A DNA stretch of 7,198 nt. Origin: Chlamydiota bacterium (GTDB taxonomy: Bacteria; Auribacterota; UBA3054; B51-G9). Under the pieces are notes generated by a model. The model saw nothing but the letters and a program-made list of their open reading frames with translations, made no database searches and had not been told where the DNA came from. A program made the position numbers and the translations under genes. The first letter of the stretch is position 1. Every line of letters begins with the position of its first letter. Below, one piece after another: positions 1 through 6,155 of this stretch. The stretch covers positions 1-7,198 of the forward strand of contig JAUVKG010000140.1 in NCBI GenBank assembly GCA_030596365.1. Direction: 5' to 3'.

Positions 1-7
1 ATTTTTG

Positions 8-105
8 TATTAACTATTAACTATTAACTATTAACTATTAACTATTAACTATTAACTATTAACTATTAACTATTAACTATTAACTATTAACTATTAACTA
101 TTAAC
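8..105. repeat. Perfect heptamer tandem array, (TATTAAC) x14, upstream of deoB
   Basis: Fourteen consecutive copies of TATTAAC run without a mismatch and end 3 bp before the deoB start codon. Because 7 is not a multiple of 3, the array puts stop codons in all frames of both strands. It occupies the place where a leader and ribosome binding site would be, and no Shine-Dalgarno sequence is visible. The deoB promoter must lie left of the window or in the array; I see no convincing -35/-10 pair. Exact identity between units suggests recent expansion by slippage. Confidence 0.97.
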
Positions 106-108
106 TTT

Positions 109-1278
109 ATGAACCGCGTTATTATTATTATTCTCGACTCCCTCGGAATTGGAAACGCTCCCGATGCTGAAAAATTCGGCGATTCCGGTACCAATACTTT
201 AGTTAATATGAGTCGCGCTGTTGGCGGATTGGCAATTCCAAACCTGCAGTCGATCGGCATTGGAAACATCCTGCCAAACGAAATAATCGGATGCCCGGCT
301 ATTGAAACACCTATAGGTTCTTACGGACGACTAATCGAACTCAGCAACGGCAAAGACACGACTATCGGTCATTGGGAAATGATAGGAATTGTTACGAAAA
401 ACCCGTTTCCTACTTTCCCGGATGGCTTTCCTCCCGATTTTATGAGAAAATGGGAAAAAGAAGTTGGTGTTGACGGGTGGCTATACAATAAACCTGCAAG
501 CGGTACTGTTATTATTGAACAGCTCGGTGAAGAACACATTAAGACAGGTTTTCCGATTGTTTACACATCCGCCGACAGTGTTTTCCAAATTGCCGCTCAC
601 GAAGATCATTTCGGACTTGACCGCCTATATGAAATATGTGCTAAAACGCGAAAAATGCTTGACCCGATAAATGTAGGAAGAGTCATTGCAAGGCCTTTTA
701 TCGGCGAATCTTCAAAAACTTTTACCAGAACAGCAAACAGACATGATTACAGTCTAAAAACCCCGGAACCAAATGCGTTAACCGTAATTCGCGATTCCGG
801 AAATCCGGTATTCGCTATCGGTAAAATTTTTGATATCTTTGCCGGAAGCGGAATCACAAAAACCACACGAACAAAATCCAATAAAGAAGGCATGGATATC
901 CTTACCGCTGAGCTTGATAATTTTTCTGAAGGGCTCATATTCATTAACCTTGTTGAAATGGATATGCTTTATGGTCATCGGCGCGATCCTGCAGGTTACG
1001 CAAACTGTCTCCACGAATTTGATGTTCAGTTAAAACCTTTTATGGATAAAATGAAACCCGATGATCTCCTGTTAATTTCCGCGGATCACGGACTTGATCC
1101 AACATATAAAGGGACTGACCACACGCGTGAAATGGTACCTATTATCGCATATTCGCCATCATTAAAAGGAAATAATCTGGGAACGATAGACGGCTTCACA
1201 TGCATCGGTGCAACGGCATGCAAAGCGCTCAACGCTCCAAAACCACCACATGGTGAAACATTAAAATTGCAGAATTGA
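109..1278 (+). CDS. deoB: Phosphopentomutase DeoB
   Basis: Interconverts ribose-1-phosphate or deoxyribose-1-phosphate and the 5-phosphates in cytoplasmic nucleoside salvage. The 389-residue length is normal for this alkaline-phosphatase-superfamily enzyme. Metal ligands known from the Bacillus cereus enzyme have counterparts at D10, D285, H290, D326, H327 and H338. The phosphorylated threonine lies in the KDTTIGHWEM motif (T84/T85). Other family motifs are YTSADSVFQIAAHE (152-165), RVIARPF (191-197) and MLYGHRRD (286-293). The ATG is chosen because the conserved ILDSLGIG strand follows at once. There is no Shine-Dalgarno; the heptamer array ends 3 bp upstream. deoA follows after 85 bp in the same direction, so the two are probably one transcript. 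The last residues (KLQN) and the TGA stop fall within a degenerate octamer repeat, so the C-terminal tip may be repeat-derived. Confidence 0.96.
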   Translation: MNRVIIIILDSLGIGNAPDAEKFGDSGTNTLVNMSRAVGGLAIPNLQSIGIGNILPNEIIGCPAIETPIGSYGRLIELSNGKDTTIGHWEMIGIVTKNPFPTFPDGFPPDFMRKWEKEVGVDGWLYNKPASGTVIIEQLGEEHIKTGFPIVYTSADSVFQIAAHEDHFGLDRLYEICAKTRKMLDPINVGRVIARPFIGESSKTFTRTANRHDYSLKTPEPNALTVIRDSGNPVFAIGKIFDIFAGSGITKTTRTKSNKEGMDILTAELDNFSEGLIFINLVEMDMLYGHRRDPAGYANCLHEFDVQLKPFMDKMKPDDLLLISADHGLDPTYKGTDHTREMVPIIAYSPSLKGNNLGTIDGFTCIGATACKALNAPKPPHGETLKLQN

Positions 1279-1302
1279 ATAATTGCGGAATTGGATAATT
1301 GA
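1263..1302. repeat. Degenerate octamer tandem array, NNAATTGN x5, across the deoB stop codon
   Basis: Five 8-bp units (AAAATTGC, AGAATTGA, ATAATTGC, GGAATTGG, ATAATTGA) share the core AATTG at exact 8-bp spacing. The first two units encode the end of DeoB and its TGA stop (1276-1278). Just downstream a 9-bp direct duplication, TGTCCAATG then TGTCCAATT, leads into the next heptamer array. The whole deoB-deoA gap is therefore built of three short-repeat types. Confidence 0.8.
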
Positions 1303-1322
1303 AGTTTTGTCCAATGTGTCCA

Positions 1323-1358
1323 ATTAACTATTAACTATTAACTATTAACTATTAACTA
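1323..1358. repeat. Heptamer tandem array, (ATTAACT) x5, upstream of deoA
   Basis: Five perfect copies of the same heptamer family as the array before deoB, in the same orientation, end 5 bp before the deoA ATG. As there, no Shine-Dalgarno lies between array and start. Recurrence of one repeat directly 5' of two adjacent genes of one pathway is either local duplication or a genome-wide habit of placing these repeats before genes. Confidence 0.95.
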
Positions 1359-1363
1359 CTACC

Positions 1364-2662
1364 ATGAATCCTGTAGAATTTATAATGGAAAAGCGCGATA
1401 AAAAAACGCATTCTAAAGAAGATATGCACTCTTTTTTTAACGCTTACACAAACGATGAAATTCCTGATTACCAGGTCGCGACATGGCTAATGGCAGCTTT
1501 TTTAAACGGTTTAAACACCGATGAAAAAATTTGCCTGACAGAAGCTGTTATTAACAGCGGTGATAGATTTAATCTAAAACACATAAATAAACCTAAAGTC
1601 GATAAACATTCAACAGGAGGCGTTGGTGATAAAACAAGCATCGTCCTTCTTCCCCTGCTTGCATCTCTGGATGTTTGCGTTCCAATGATGAGCGGCAGAG
1701 GACTTGGCCACACCGGTGGAACGCTAGACAAACTTGAATCAATTCCCGGTATAACGGTTCAACTTCCAAAAGAAGAATACATTAGAATAATGGAAGAACA
1801 CGGTGCGGTATTTATGGCGCAAACGACTGCTATCACTCCTCTCGACAAAAAGCTTTACTCGCTGCGCGACGTTACCGCAACAGTCGAATCTATTCCTCTG
1901 ATTACCGCAAGTATTATTGGTAAAAAAATGACGGAAGATCTGGATGCGCTTATTCTTGACGTCAAATTCGGCAATGGAGCATTTATGAAAACTTTTGACG
2001 CCGCTCGAAATCTCGCGCAAAGTCTTGTTGATACCTCTAAAGGTCTCGGAGTAAAAACTACCGCGCTGATAACCGATATGAACGAACCTCTGGGTGAATA
2101 TATAGGCAATTCGGTAGAAATTATAGAATCAATAAATATGCTTCAGGGTCAAAATGTTGAATCGAGATTTTATGATGTTACAATGGCGCTTGCGAAACGA
2201 ATGTGTCATTCAGCGTTTCCCAAAGCAGAAAAAAACTGGCGGAAAATTCTTGAAGAAAAACTTTCAAACGGTGACGCTTATGAAAAATTCCTGAAAATTA
2301 TTAACGCTCAGGGAGTAAAAACCGAAACTGTTGGAAATTTGCGGGATTCCCTTCCAATTGCTGAAAAACGTGTGCAAATTAAAGCTGTTCAAAGCGGATT
2401 CATTTCCGCTATTGATTCTTACAGAATCGGGCGGCTAATGGTTGAATTAAAAGCCGGAAGAATGAAAATAACGGATGCAATTGATTTTGGTATTGGTCTT
2501 CAGATTTTCAGACACATTGGTGATGAAATTAAAGCAGACGAAGTTATTGCCGAACTTATTGTTCATTCTGAGTTAGAAACAGATGCTTTCGCGCGTTGCT
2601 TCACAATTCAAGATCAGCCAGTGAAAAAAACTGAAGTAATAAGAGAAGTGATTAGACGGTAG
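1364..2662 (+). CDS. deoA: Thymidine / pyrimidine-nucleoside phosphorylase
   Basis: Catalyses phosphorolysis of thymidine, and of uridine if it is the broader Pdp type, giving free base and (deoxy)ribose-1-phosphate, the substrate of the neighbouring DeoB. The 432-residue length fits the family. Visible motifs are KHSTGGVGDK (81-90, phosphate and substrate binding, H82), the family signature SGRGLGHTGGTLDKLE (110-125), LRDVTATV (167-174, R168) and SIPLITASIIGKK (177-188, S183 and K187), matching R171, S186 and K190 of E. coli DeoA. A C-terminal alpha/beta domain follows from about residue 335. DeoA and Pdp cannot be told apart safely here; DeoA is favoured by the deoB neighbour. The start lies 5 bp after a heptamer array, without Shine-Dalgarno. 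The TAG stop is part of the first unit of the following GGTAGTT array. Confidence 0.93.
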   Translation: MNPVEFIMEKRDKKTHSKEDMHSFFNAYTNDEIPDYQVATWLMAAFLNGLNTDEKICLTEAVINSGDRFNLKHINKPKVDKHSTGGVGDKTSIVLLPLLASLDVCVPMMSGRGLGHTGGTLDKLESIPGITVQLPKEEYIRIMEEHGAVFMAQTTAITPLDKKLYSLRDVTATVESIPLITASIIGKKMTEDLDALILDVKFGNGAFMKTFDAARNLAQSLVDTSKGLGVKTTALITDMNEPLGEYIGNSVEIIESINMLQGQNVESRFYDVTMALAKRMCHSAFPKAEKNWRKILEEKLSNGDAYEKFLKIINAQGVKTETVGNLRDSLPIAEKRVQIKAVQSGFISAIDSYRIGRLMVELKAGRMKITDAIDFGIGLQIFRHIGDEIKADEVIAELIVHSELETDAFARCFTIQDQPVKKTEVIREVIRR

Positions 2663-2753
2663 TTGGTAGTTGGTAGTTGGTAGTTGGTAGTTGGTAGTTG
2701 GTAGTTGGTAGTTGGTAGTTGGTAGTTGGTAGTTGGTAGTTGGTAGTTGGTAG
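2658..2753. repeat. Heptamer tandem array, (GGTAGTT) x13 plus partial unit
   Basis: Thirteen perfect GGTAGTT units (2658-2748) are followed by GGTAG. The first unit supplies the deoA stop codon TAG (2660-2662). Read on the other strand the unit is a rotation of CCAACTA, which differs from the TTAACTA unit of the two upstream arrays only by CC for TT. This array is thus a related repeat in inverted orientation. Its - strand is open in all three frames and encodes a meaningless heptapeptide repeat (NYQLPTT). No terminator hairpin is visible here for deoBA. Confidence 0.97.
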
Positions 2754-2755
2754 AG

Positions 2756-2794
2756 AAAAACGCAGTGGAGAATTTATTCGCAACAAGTTTTAGC
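2756..2794 (+). repeat. Left copy of a 39-bp imperfect direct repeat, 5' leader of the nuclease-like gene
   Basis: This stretch matches 3691-3729 at 36 of 39 positions; the differences are at 2780, 2781 and 2792. It begins with AAAAACGCAGTGGAG and ends with AACAAGTTTTAGC. The nuclease-like gene starts 10 bp after its end. It contains short inverted elements (AAAAC/GTTTT at the ends, GAAT/ATTC in the middle), too weak to call a hairpin with confidence. It could be a leader or promoter, or one boundary of an inserted unit. Confidence 0.85.
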
Positions 2795-2804
2795 ACTAAA
2801 CACC

Positions 2805-3680
2805 ATGAATATATCCAACGAACGAAAATTAGCTTCTTATATCAAAAAGTTAGGTGAAAGTGCTTCATCTGATGTTTTTCAAGAACTCTCTGGTTTTTGT
2901 CGTTCTGAATCACCATTGTTAAGGCGATTGGCCGCTTCGGCGATTGGTAAACTTGCGGGGATTGTTGACTCCACGGCGTCAGTTGACTTGTTACGCCCAT
3001 TACTATCCGATACACATCCACAAGTTAGACAATACAGCGCAAAAGCACTTAGCGCATTTGGTGTTGCTGCAGCTTGCGTACTTGAAGACATGAGAGATAT
3101 TTATAAAAATCCTGATGAGAAAGATTATGTTAAACGTTCTATAGCTGCTTCAGGTAAGCTTATTAATGAGGCCGTAGAAATTGCTGAACAAAAGAAAGAG
3201 CATAAATGTTCCCGATGTTCAGTAATTGTGAGTAGTGATGAATATGCAAGGTCTAAAAAAACTTTCCAACGAATTTATTGCGATAAATGTTTTGATGAAG
3301 TTTATCTAAAAAGAAGAAATTTTGATACCAATGTAGAACTCAATAAAAAAATCCGCGCAAATGACGGCAATTTTGTACAATCACTCGGAGAGCAAAAAAT
3401 AGCCGATTGGTTAACAAATCACAATATTTTATATCGATACGATCAACGATATCGCATAATCAGTAATTTTGCCGTTCGACCGGATTTTTACCTCCCGGAA
3501 TTTGATATTTATATTGAATATTGGGGAATGGACACACCGGATTATAAAATAGGCATGTTGAAGAAATTAAAACTTTATCAGCAGGAGGGAAAGAAACTTT
3601 TATCATTATATCCAAAAGACAAAAATAATCTCGACTCAATAATGAAACAAAAACTTTCTAAATATATTCGACTAAGCTAA
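2805..3680 (+). CDS. HEAT-like / zinc-ribbon-like / PD-(D/E)xK nuclease-like protein
   Basis: No named family is recognised for the whole 291-residue protein. Residues about 8-128 are helical with HEAT-like pairs (for example 36-52 and 70-85, with LRRLAASAIGKL and VRQYSAKALSAFG), a protein-binding scaffold. Residues 135-162 hold C135xxC138 and C159xxC162, a likely zinc site. Residues about 190-285 resemble restriction-endonuclease-fold domains found alone or on helicases: SLGEQKIADWL (193-203, E195), RPDFYLPEFDIYIEYWG (225-241, D227 and E238), then K263/K264 and LLSLYP. The canonical lysine two residues after E238 is replaced by W240, so a migrated lysine or an inactive fold is possible. It appears cytoplasmic, with no signal peptide or membrane segment. 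The start has no Shine-Dalgarno. Near-identical 39-bp repeats flank it, each about 10 bp from the coding ends. Role in defence, repair or mobility is undetermined. Confidence 0.85.
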   Translation: MNISNERKLASYIKKLGESASSDVFQELSGFCRSESPLLRRLAASAIGKLAGIVDSTASVDLLRPLLSDTHPQVRQYSAKALSAFGVAAACVLEDMRDIYKNPDEKDYVKRSIAASGKLINEAVEIAEQKKEHKCSRCSVIVSSDEYARSKKTFQRIYCDKCFDEVYLKRRNFDTNVELNKKIRANDGNFVQSLGEQKIADWLTNHNILYRYDQRYRIISNFAVRPDFYLPEFDIYIEYWGMDTPDYKIGMLKKLKLYQQEGKKLLSLYPKDKNNLDSIMKQKLSKYIRLS

Positions 3681-3690
3681 TGTGGCATCT

Positions 3691-3729
3691 AAAAACGCAG
3701 TGGAGAATTTATTCATAACAAGTTTTGGC
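3691..3729 (+). repeat. Right copy of the 39-bp imperfect direct repeat
   Basis: It matches 2756-2794 at 36 of 39 positions and starts 10 bp after the stop of the nuclease-like gene. The similarity continues loosely beyond the repeat (GCTAAATATATGA here against GCACTAAACACCATGA on the left). An ATG (3737) therefore sits 46 bp from the repeat start, compared with 49 bp on the left. That ATG opens only a 20-codon frame ending at the tRNA terminator, so this may be the leader of a lost or truncated neighbour. Confidence 0.85.
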
Positions 3730-3780
3730 TAAATATATGAGTGTAAGAAACCTACATAAAAATATAAACCTAAATCCACA

Positions 3781-3819
3781 AAAAGAAAAAGCCCCGTAAA
3801 CGCTTTGTTTACAGGGCTT
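3781..3819 (-). terminator. Intrinsic terminator of tRNA-Phe
   Basis: On the - strand, AAGCCCTGTAAAC pairs with GTTTACGGGGCTT around a 5-base loop. The stem is 3789-3801 with 3807-3819, 12 pairs and one C/A mismatch at 3795/3813. The T-rich tail TTTTTCTTTTT follows. It starts 6 bp beyond the CCA end of the tRNA. The + strand side has only a short A/T run after the stem, so the main direction is -. Confidence 0.9.
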
Positions 3820-3825
3820 AAAAGA

Positions 3826-3901
<76 letters not shown>

Positions 3902-3936
3902 GACCAAAATAGGTTTTCAATATTTTTAGCGTAATA

Positions 3937-3965
3937 ATTATACAAATTCCGCATTTAAAAGTCAA
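3937..3965 (-). promoter_or_regulatory. Sigma-70-type promoter of tRNA-Phe
   Basis: On the - strand a TTGACT -35 box (3960-3965) and a perfect TATAAT -10 box (3937-3942) are separated by exactly 17 bp. Transcription would start near 3930, about 30 bp before the mature tRNA end. This near-consensus strength is typical of tRNA promoters and shows the host uses a standard housekeeping sigma factor. Confidence 0.88.
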
Positions 3966-4033
3966 TAAGTAAAAATACTAAACAATATTATCAAAACAAT
4001 TCCGTCATAATAAATAACTCTTAAAACATGTTA

Positions 4034-4039
4034 TATAAT
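4034..4039 (+). promoter_or_regulatory. Probable -10 box for the secreted-protein gene
   Basis: TATAAT lies 21 bp before the chosen ATG at 4061, leaving room for a short leader containing the GGAG ribosome binding site at 4050-4053. The sequence 17 bp upstream (TAAATA at 4011-4016) is a poor -35 match, so the call rests on the -10 box alone in AT-rich DNA. If correct, it rules out the earlier in-frame ATG at 4028, which would lie upstream of the transcript. Confidence 0.45.
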
Positions 4040-4060
4040 AACTATATCCGGAGAAGCATT

Positions 4061-4702
4061 ATGAAAATTTTAACATTATTATTTTTAACCATTTTTTCAT
4101 TCAACATTTTTGCCGATACAGAAATTGAACTTGTTACCGGCTCAAGATTTAAAGGTGAAATCAAAAAAATAACTTCACGTTATGTCATTGTAGATACGAA
4201 AATCGGAGAATTGAAATTAACAAAACAAATGCTTTCTCCAGCATGCCGTTCATCACTAAAAGGCTTCGTAAAACAAGACGAATCCAAAGAAGAAATTGAT
4301 GCGGATGTAAAAGTAAGTTATAAGCAAAAGACTTTATCAAAAGAAAAAGAATCATTCCGGCGAGGCGCCAAACGTGTTTTTAAACAAAAAGCCGGAATAC
4401 TGACAATAAAATTTGATGCGTTACCGGGTGGAAAAAGTTATTCCGGCCGGATAGAATACGTTTTTACTGCCGAAAACCGCGGTAAGAAAAGAGGAAAAGT
4501 TTATATTTTAGATCATGGCATTAAAACATTTGAAATTGAGGCTAATCAAAGAAATCCTGAAGTGATTATTCAATCAAAACCTGTTTCTCATGTTGAAGCA
4601 AGTCATACAGGCGATAAACTCGGGGAAAGCGGTGGCGAATTGAAAGGTTATCGTGTAAAAGTATACCTCGAAGGTTCTCTAATACACGAAGAGGAAAAAT
4701 GA
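4061..4702 (+). CDS. Small exported protein of unknown function
   Basis: I do not recognise this 213-residue protein. The start at 4061 is preferred over the in-frame ATG at 4028 because GGAGAAG precedes it at good spacing and the product then begins with a clean signal peptide: MK, a hydrophobic run (3-17), and likely cleavage after FA at 17-18. Residues 20-60 are beta-rich with small-barrel spacing (TGSRFKGEI, YVIVDTKIGELKL). A charged, lysine-rich linker follows (about 70-110). The C-terminal half (111-213) is beta-rich with FEIEANQRNPEVIIQSKPVSH and a basic YVFTAENRGKKRGKVYIL stretch, perhaps a second beta domain. It is probably periplasmic or otherwise extracytoplasmic. It is the only inspected gene here with a good Shine-Dalgarno, and appears monocistronic. 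Confidence 0.88.
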   Translation: MKILTLLFLTIFSFNIFADTEIELVTGSRFKGEIKKITSRYVIVDTKIGELKLTKQMLSPACRSSLKGFVKQDESKEEIDADVKVSYKQKTLSKEKESFRRGAKRVFKQKAGILTIKFDALPGGKSYSGRIEYVFTAENRGKKRGKVYILDHGIKTFEIEANQRNPEVIIQSKPVSHVEASHTGDKLGESGGELKGYRVKVYLEGSLIHEEEK

Positions 4703-4710
4703 CGTTTCTA

Positions 4711-4745
4711 TTTATTATTAATCATTTATCATTTATTATTTATTA
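4711..4745. repeat. Degenerate heptamer array, TTTATTA type, x5
   Basis: Five 7-bp units (TTTATTA, TTAATCA, TTTATCA, TTTATTA, TTTATTA) start 8 bp after the stop codon of the secreted-protein gene. The sequence differs from the TATTAAC and GGTAGTT arrays, but the period is again exactly seven. The divergence between units suggests an older array. Confidence 0.8.
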
Positions 4746-4758
4746 ACCGACTTTTGAC

Positions 4759-4775
4759 CCCCGCCTGTGGCGGGG
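4759..4775. other. GC-rich hairpin, CCCCGCC-TGT-GGCGGGG
   Basis: A perfect 7-bp stem with a 3-base loop stands out in AT-rich surroundings. It is bracketed by near-direct repeats CTTTTGACC (4751-4759) and CTTTGACC. No U-run follows on either strand, so it is not a standard intrinsic terminator. It may still help separate the converging transcripts, or be part of a dispersed repeat element. Confidence 0.75.
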
Positions 4776-4798
4776 CAAGCTTTGACCTTGGACTTCTA

Positions 4799-4869
4799 AA
4801 ATCTTATATCGGTGTTCCTTGTTCTTAAATCAAATTGAATATCGAACACCGATTAACGATATAGGATTT
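4799..4869. repeat. Large imperfect inverted repeat between convergent genes
   Basis: ATCGGTGTTC (4808-4817) and GAACACCGAT (4844-4853) are perfect 10-bp inverted arms around a 26-bp loop. The pairing resumes outside a 7-bp bulge (4854-4860): AAATCTTAT (4799-4807) matches ATAGGATTT (4861-4869) at 8 of 9 positions. The total is about 19 bp per arm. It lies between the converging secreted-protein gene and trpB. It could act as a transcript 3'-end structure, or be a small miniature-element remnant; no flanking target duplication is obvious. Confidence 0.75.
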
Positions 4870-4886
4870 AAGATTTAAGTTAAAAG
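4866..4886. repeat. Short heptamer array, ATTTAAG x2 then TTAAAAG
   Basis: Two perfect ATTTAAG units are followed by a degenerate third (TTAAAAG) and a trailing TTAAG. The array overlaps the right outer arm of the inverted repeat and lies 31 bp from the trpB stop codon. With so few units in AT-rich DNA, chance is not excluded. Confidence 0.55.
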
Positions 4887-4917
4887 TTAAGAATTCATAA
4901 TCAATATTTAATTCTCC

Positions 4918-6120
4918 TCATCCCTCCAATTCCGGGAGGAATTTTCGTGCCTGATCGATGTCTTTGTCTCCCCTGCCGGAAATATTAATAATTACAATTT
5001 TATCTTTTCCCCATGATGCTCCGTTTTTAATTACCTCAGCAACAGCGTGAGCACTTTCAAGCGCGGGAATTATTCCTTCAAGCTGACTCAATAATTTAAA
5101 AGCATGAAGTGTTTCATCATCTGTAGCGTAAGTATATTCAACATCTTTATTATCGTAAAATAATGAATGCTGCGGACCAACGCCTGCGTAATCAAGCCCG
5201 GCGGAAACGGAATGTGTCAGATTTATCTGTCCGGCATCATCTTGCAGCAGGTAACTTTTCGCGCCCTGAAAAACGCCGATTCTTCCTGTAGCAAATCTTG
5301 CTGCGTGTTTTCCGGTTTCTATTCCGAGACCACCTGCTTCAACACCGATTTTTCTTATTTCTTTGTTGTCCATAAAGTCATAAAACAACCCGATAGAGTT
5401 AGATCCTCCGCCAACGCAAGCGACAAGAATATCCGGAAGTTTGCCTTCTTTTTCAATAATCTGTTTTTTTGTTTCGCGACCGATTACGCGTTGAAATTCA
5501 CGAACTAAAACAGGATAAGGATGTGGTCCTCCAACAGTTCCAAGAATGTAATGTGTATTGCGGACATTTGTGACCCAGTCTCTCAATGCCTCACTCATTG
5601 CATCTTTTAGAGTTTTAGAACCTGAAGTGACAGGTATTACCTTCGCTCCAAGAAGTCTCATGCGAAAAACATTTATTGCCTGACGTTCCATATCTTCTTC
5701 GCCCATGTAAACCACGCACTCCAAACCTGCAAGCGCCGCAACAGTAGCAGTTGCAACTCCGTGTTGACCGGCGCCTGTTTCAGCAATGATCCTTTTTTTG
5801 CCCATTTTTTTTGCGAGCAGGATCTGACCGACTGTATTATTAATTTTATGCGCGCCGGTATGAGCCAGGTCTTCGCGTTTCAGATAGATTTTCGGACCGT
5901 CGATGTGTTTGGTCAAACGTTCAGCAAAATAAAGTGCGGTTGGTCTGCCAATATAATCTACGTAATATTTATTGAGTTCTTTTTGAAATTCGGGAGTATG
6001 AAAGTAACGATTAAAAACATCTTCCACCTCATTAAGAGCGACCATTAGAGTTTCGGGTACAAATTGTCCACCGAACTGTCCGAAGTGACCGTTTTCTAGT
6101 TCGTGTTTTGAATTATTCAT
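4918..6120 (-). CDS. trpB: Tryptophan synthase beta chain
   Basis: Pyridoxal-phosphate enzyme that joins indole to serine in the last step of tryptophan synthesis, normally as an alpha2-beta2 complex with TrpA in the cytoplasm. The 400-residue length and FGGQFVPETLM (16-26) mark the TrpB1 type rather than TrpB2. LKREDLAHTGAHKINN (80-95) holds the cofactor lysine K92. AETGAGQHG (113-121) carries catalytic E114, the phosphate loop is GGGSNS (237-242), and D310 and SGRGDKD (381-387) match the conserved C-terminal elements. It looks fully functional. No trpA or other trp gene adjoins it: a convergent unrelated gene is downstream, and an unknown membrane protein gene ends 35 bp upstream, suggesting co-transcription from beyond nth. 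No Shine-Dalgarno precedes the ATG. Confidence 0.97.
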   Translation of the reverse strand: MNNSKHELENGHFGQFGGQFVPETLMVALNEVEDVFNRYFHTPEFQKELNKYYVDYIGRPTALYFAERLTKHIDGPKIYLKREDLAHTGAHKINNTVGQILLAKKMGKKRIIAETGAGQHGVATATVAALAGLECVVYMGEEDMERQAINVFRMRLLGAKVIPVTSGSKTLKDAMSEALRDWVTNVRNTHYILGTVGGPHPYPVLVREFQRVIGRETKKQIIEKEGKLPDILVACVGGGSNSIGLFYDFMDNKEIRKIGVEAGGLGIETGKHAARFATGRIGVFQGAKSYLLQDDAGQINLTHSVSAGLDYAGVGPQHSLFYDNKDVEYTYATDDETLHAFKLLSQLEGIIPALESAHAVAEVIKNGASWGKDKIVIINISGRGDKDIDQARKFLPELEG

Positions 6121-6155
6121 AGGTATAAAATAAAATTAATAAAGATATAATTAGT

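Noticed and set aside
464..670. Other open frames within deoB, deoA and trpB on alternate frames
   Set aside because: They overlap strongly conserved genes entirely, have no recognisable protein features, and are expected by chance.
8..2753. Tandem arrays as a CRISPR or iteron origin
   Set aside because: Units are 7 bp with no spacers, so this is not CRISPR. Iterons are usually about 17-22 bp and accompany a replication gene or DnaA boxes, none of which is seen.
2614..2796. A - strand open frame encoding repeated NYQLPTT heptapeptides
   Set aside because: It is the translation of the GGTAGTT DNA array, whose - strand has no stop in any frame, and it extends antisense into the 3' end of deoA. 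There is no start context and no domain beyond the repeat.
2756..3729. 39-bp repeats as integron attC sites around a gene cassette
   Set aside because: The layout is suggestive, but the expected RYYYAAC and GTTRRRY core sites are absent, and only weak inverted symmetry (AAAAC/GTTTT, GAAT/ATTC) exists. No integrase gene is in the window.
3737..3799. A 20-codon frame after the right 39-bp repeat
   Set aside because: It is very short, runs into the tRNA terminator hairpin, has no Shine-Dalgarno and no recognisable product. It is noted only because its ATG mirrors the start spacing of the upstream gene.
4028..4060. Upstream in-frame ATG for the secreted-protein gene
   Set aside because: It would add MLYNNYIRRSI before a complete signal peptide, has no ribosome binding site, and lies just upstream of a probable -10 box. 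The ATG at 4061 has GGAGAAG at good spacing.
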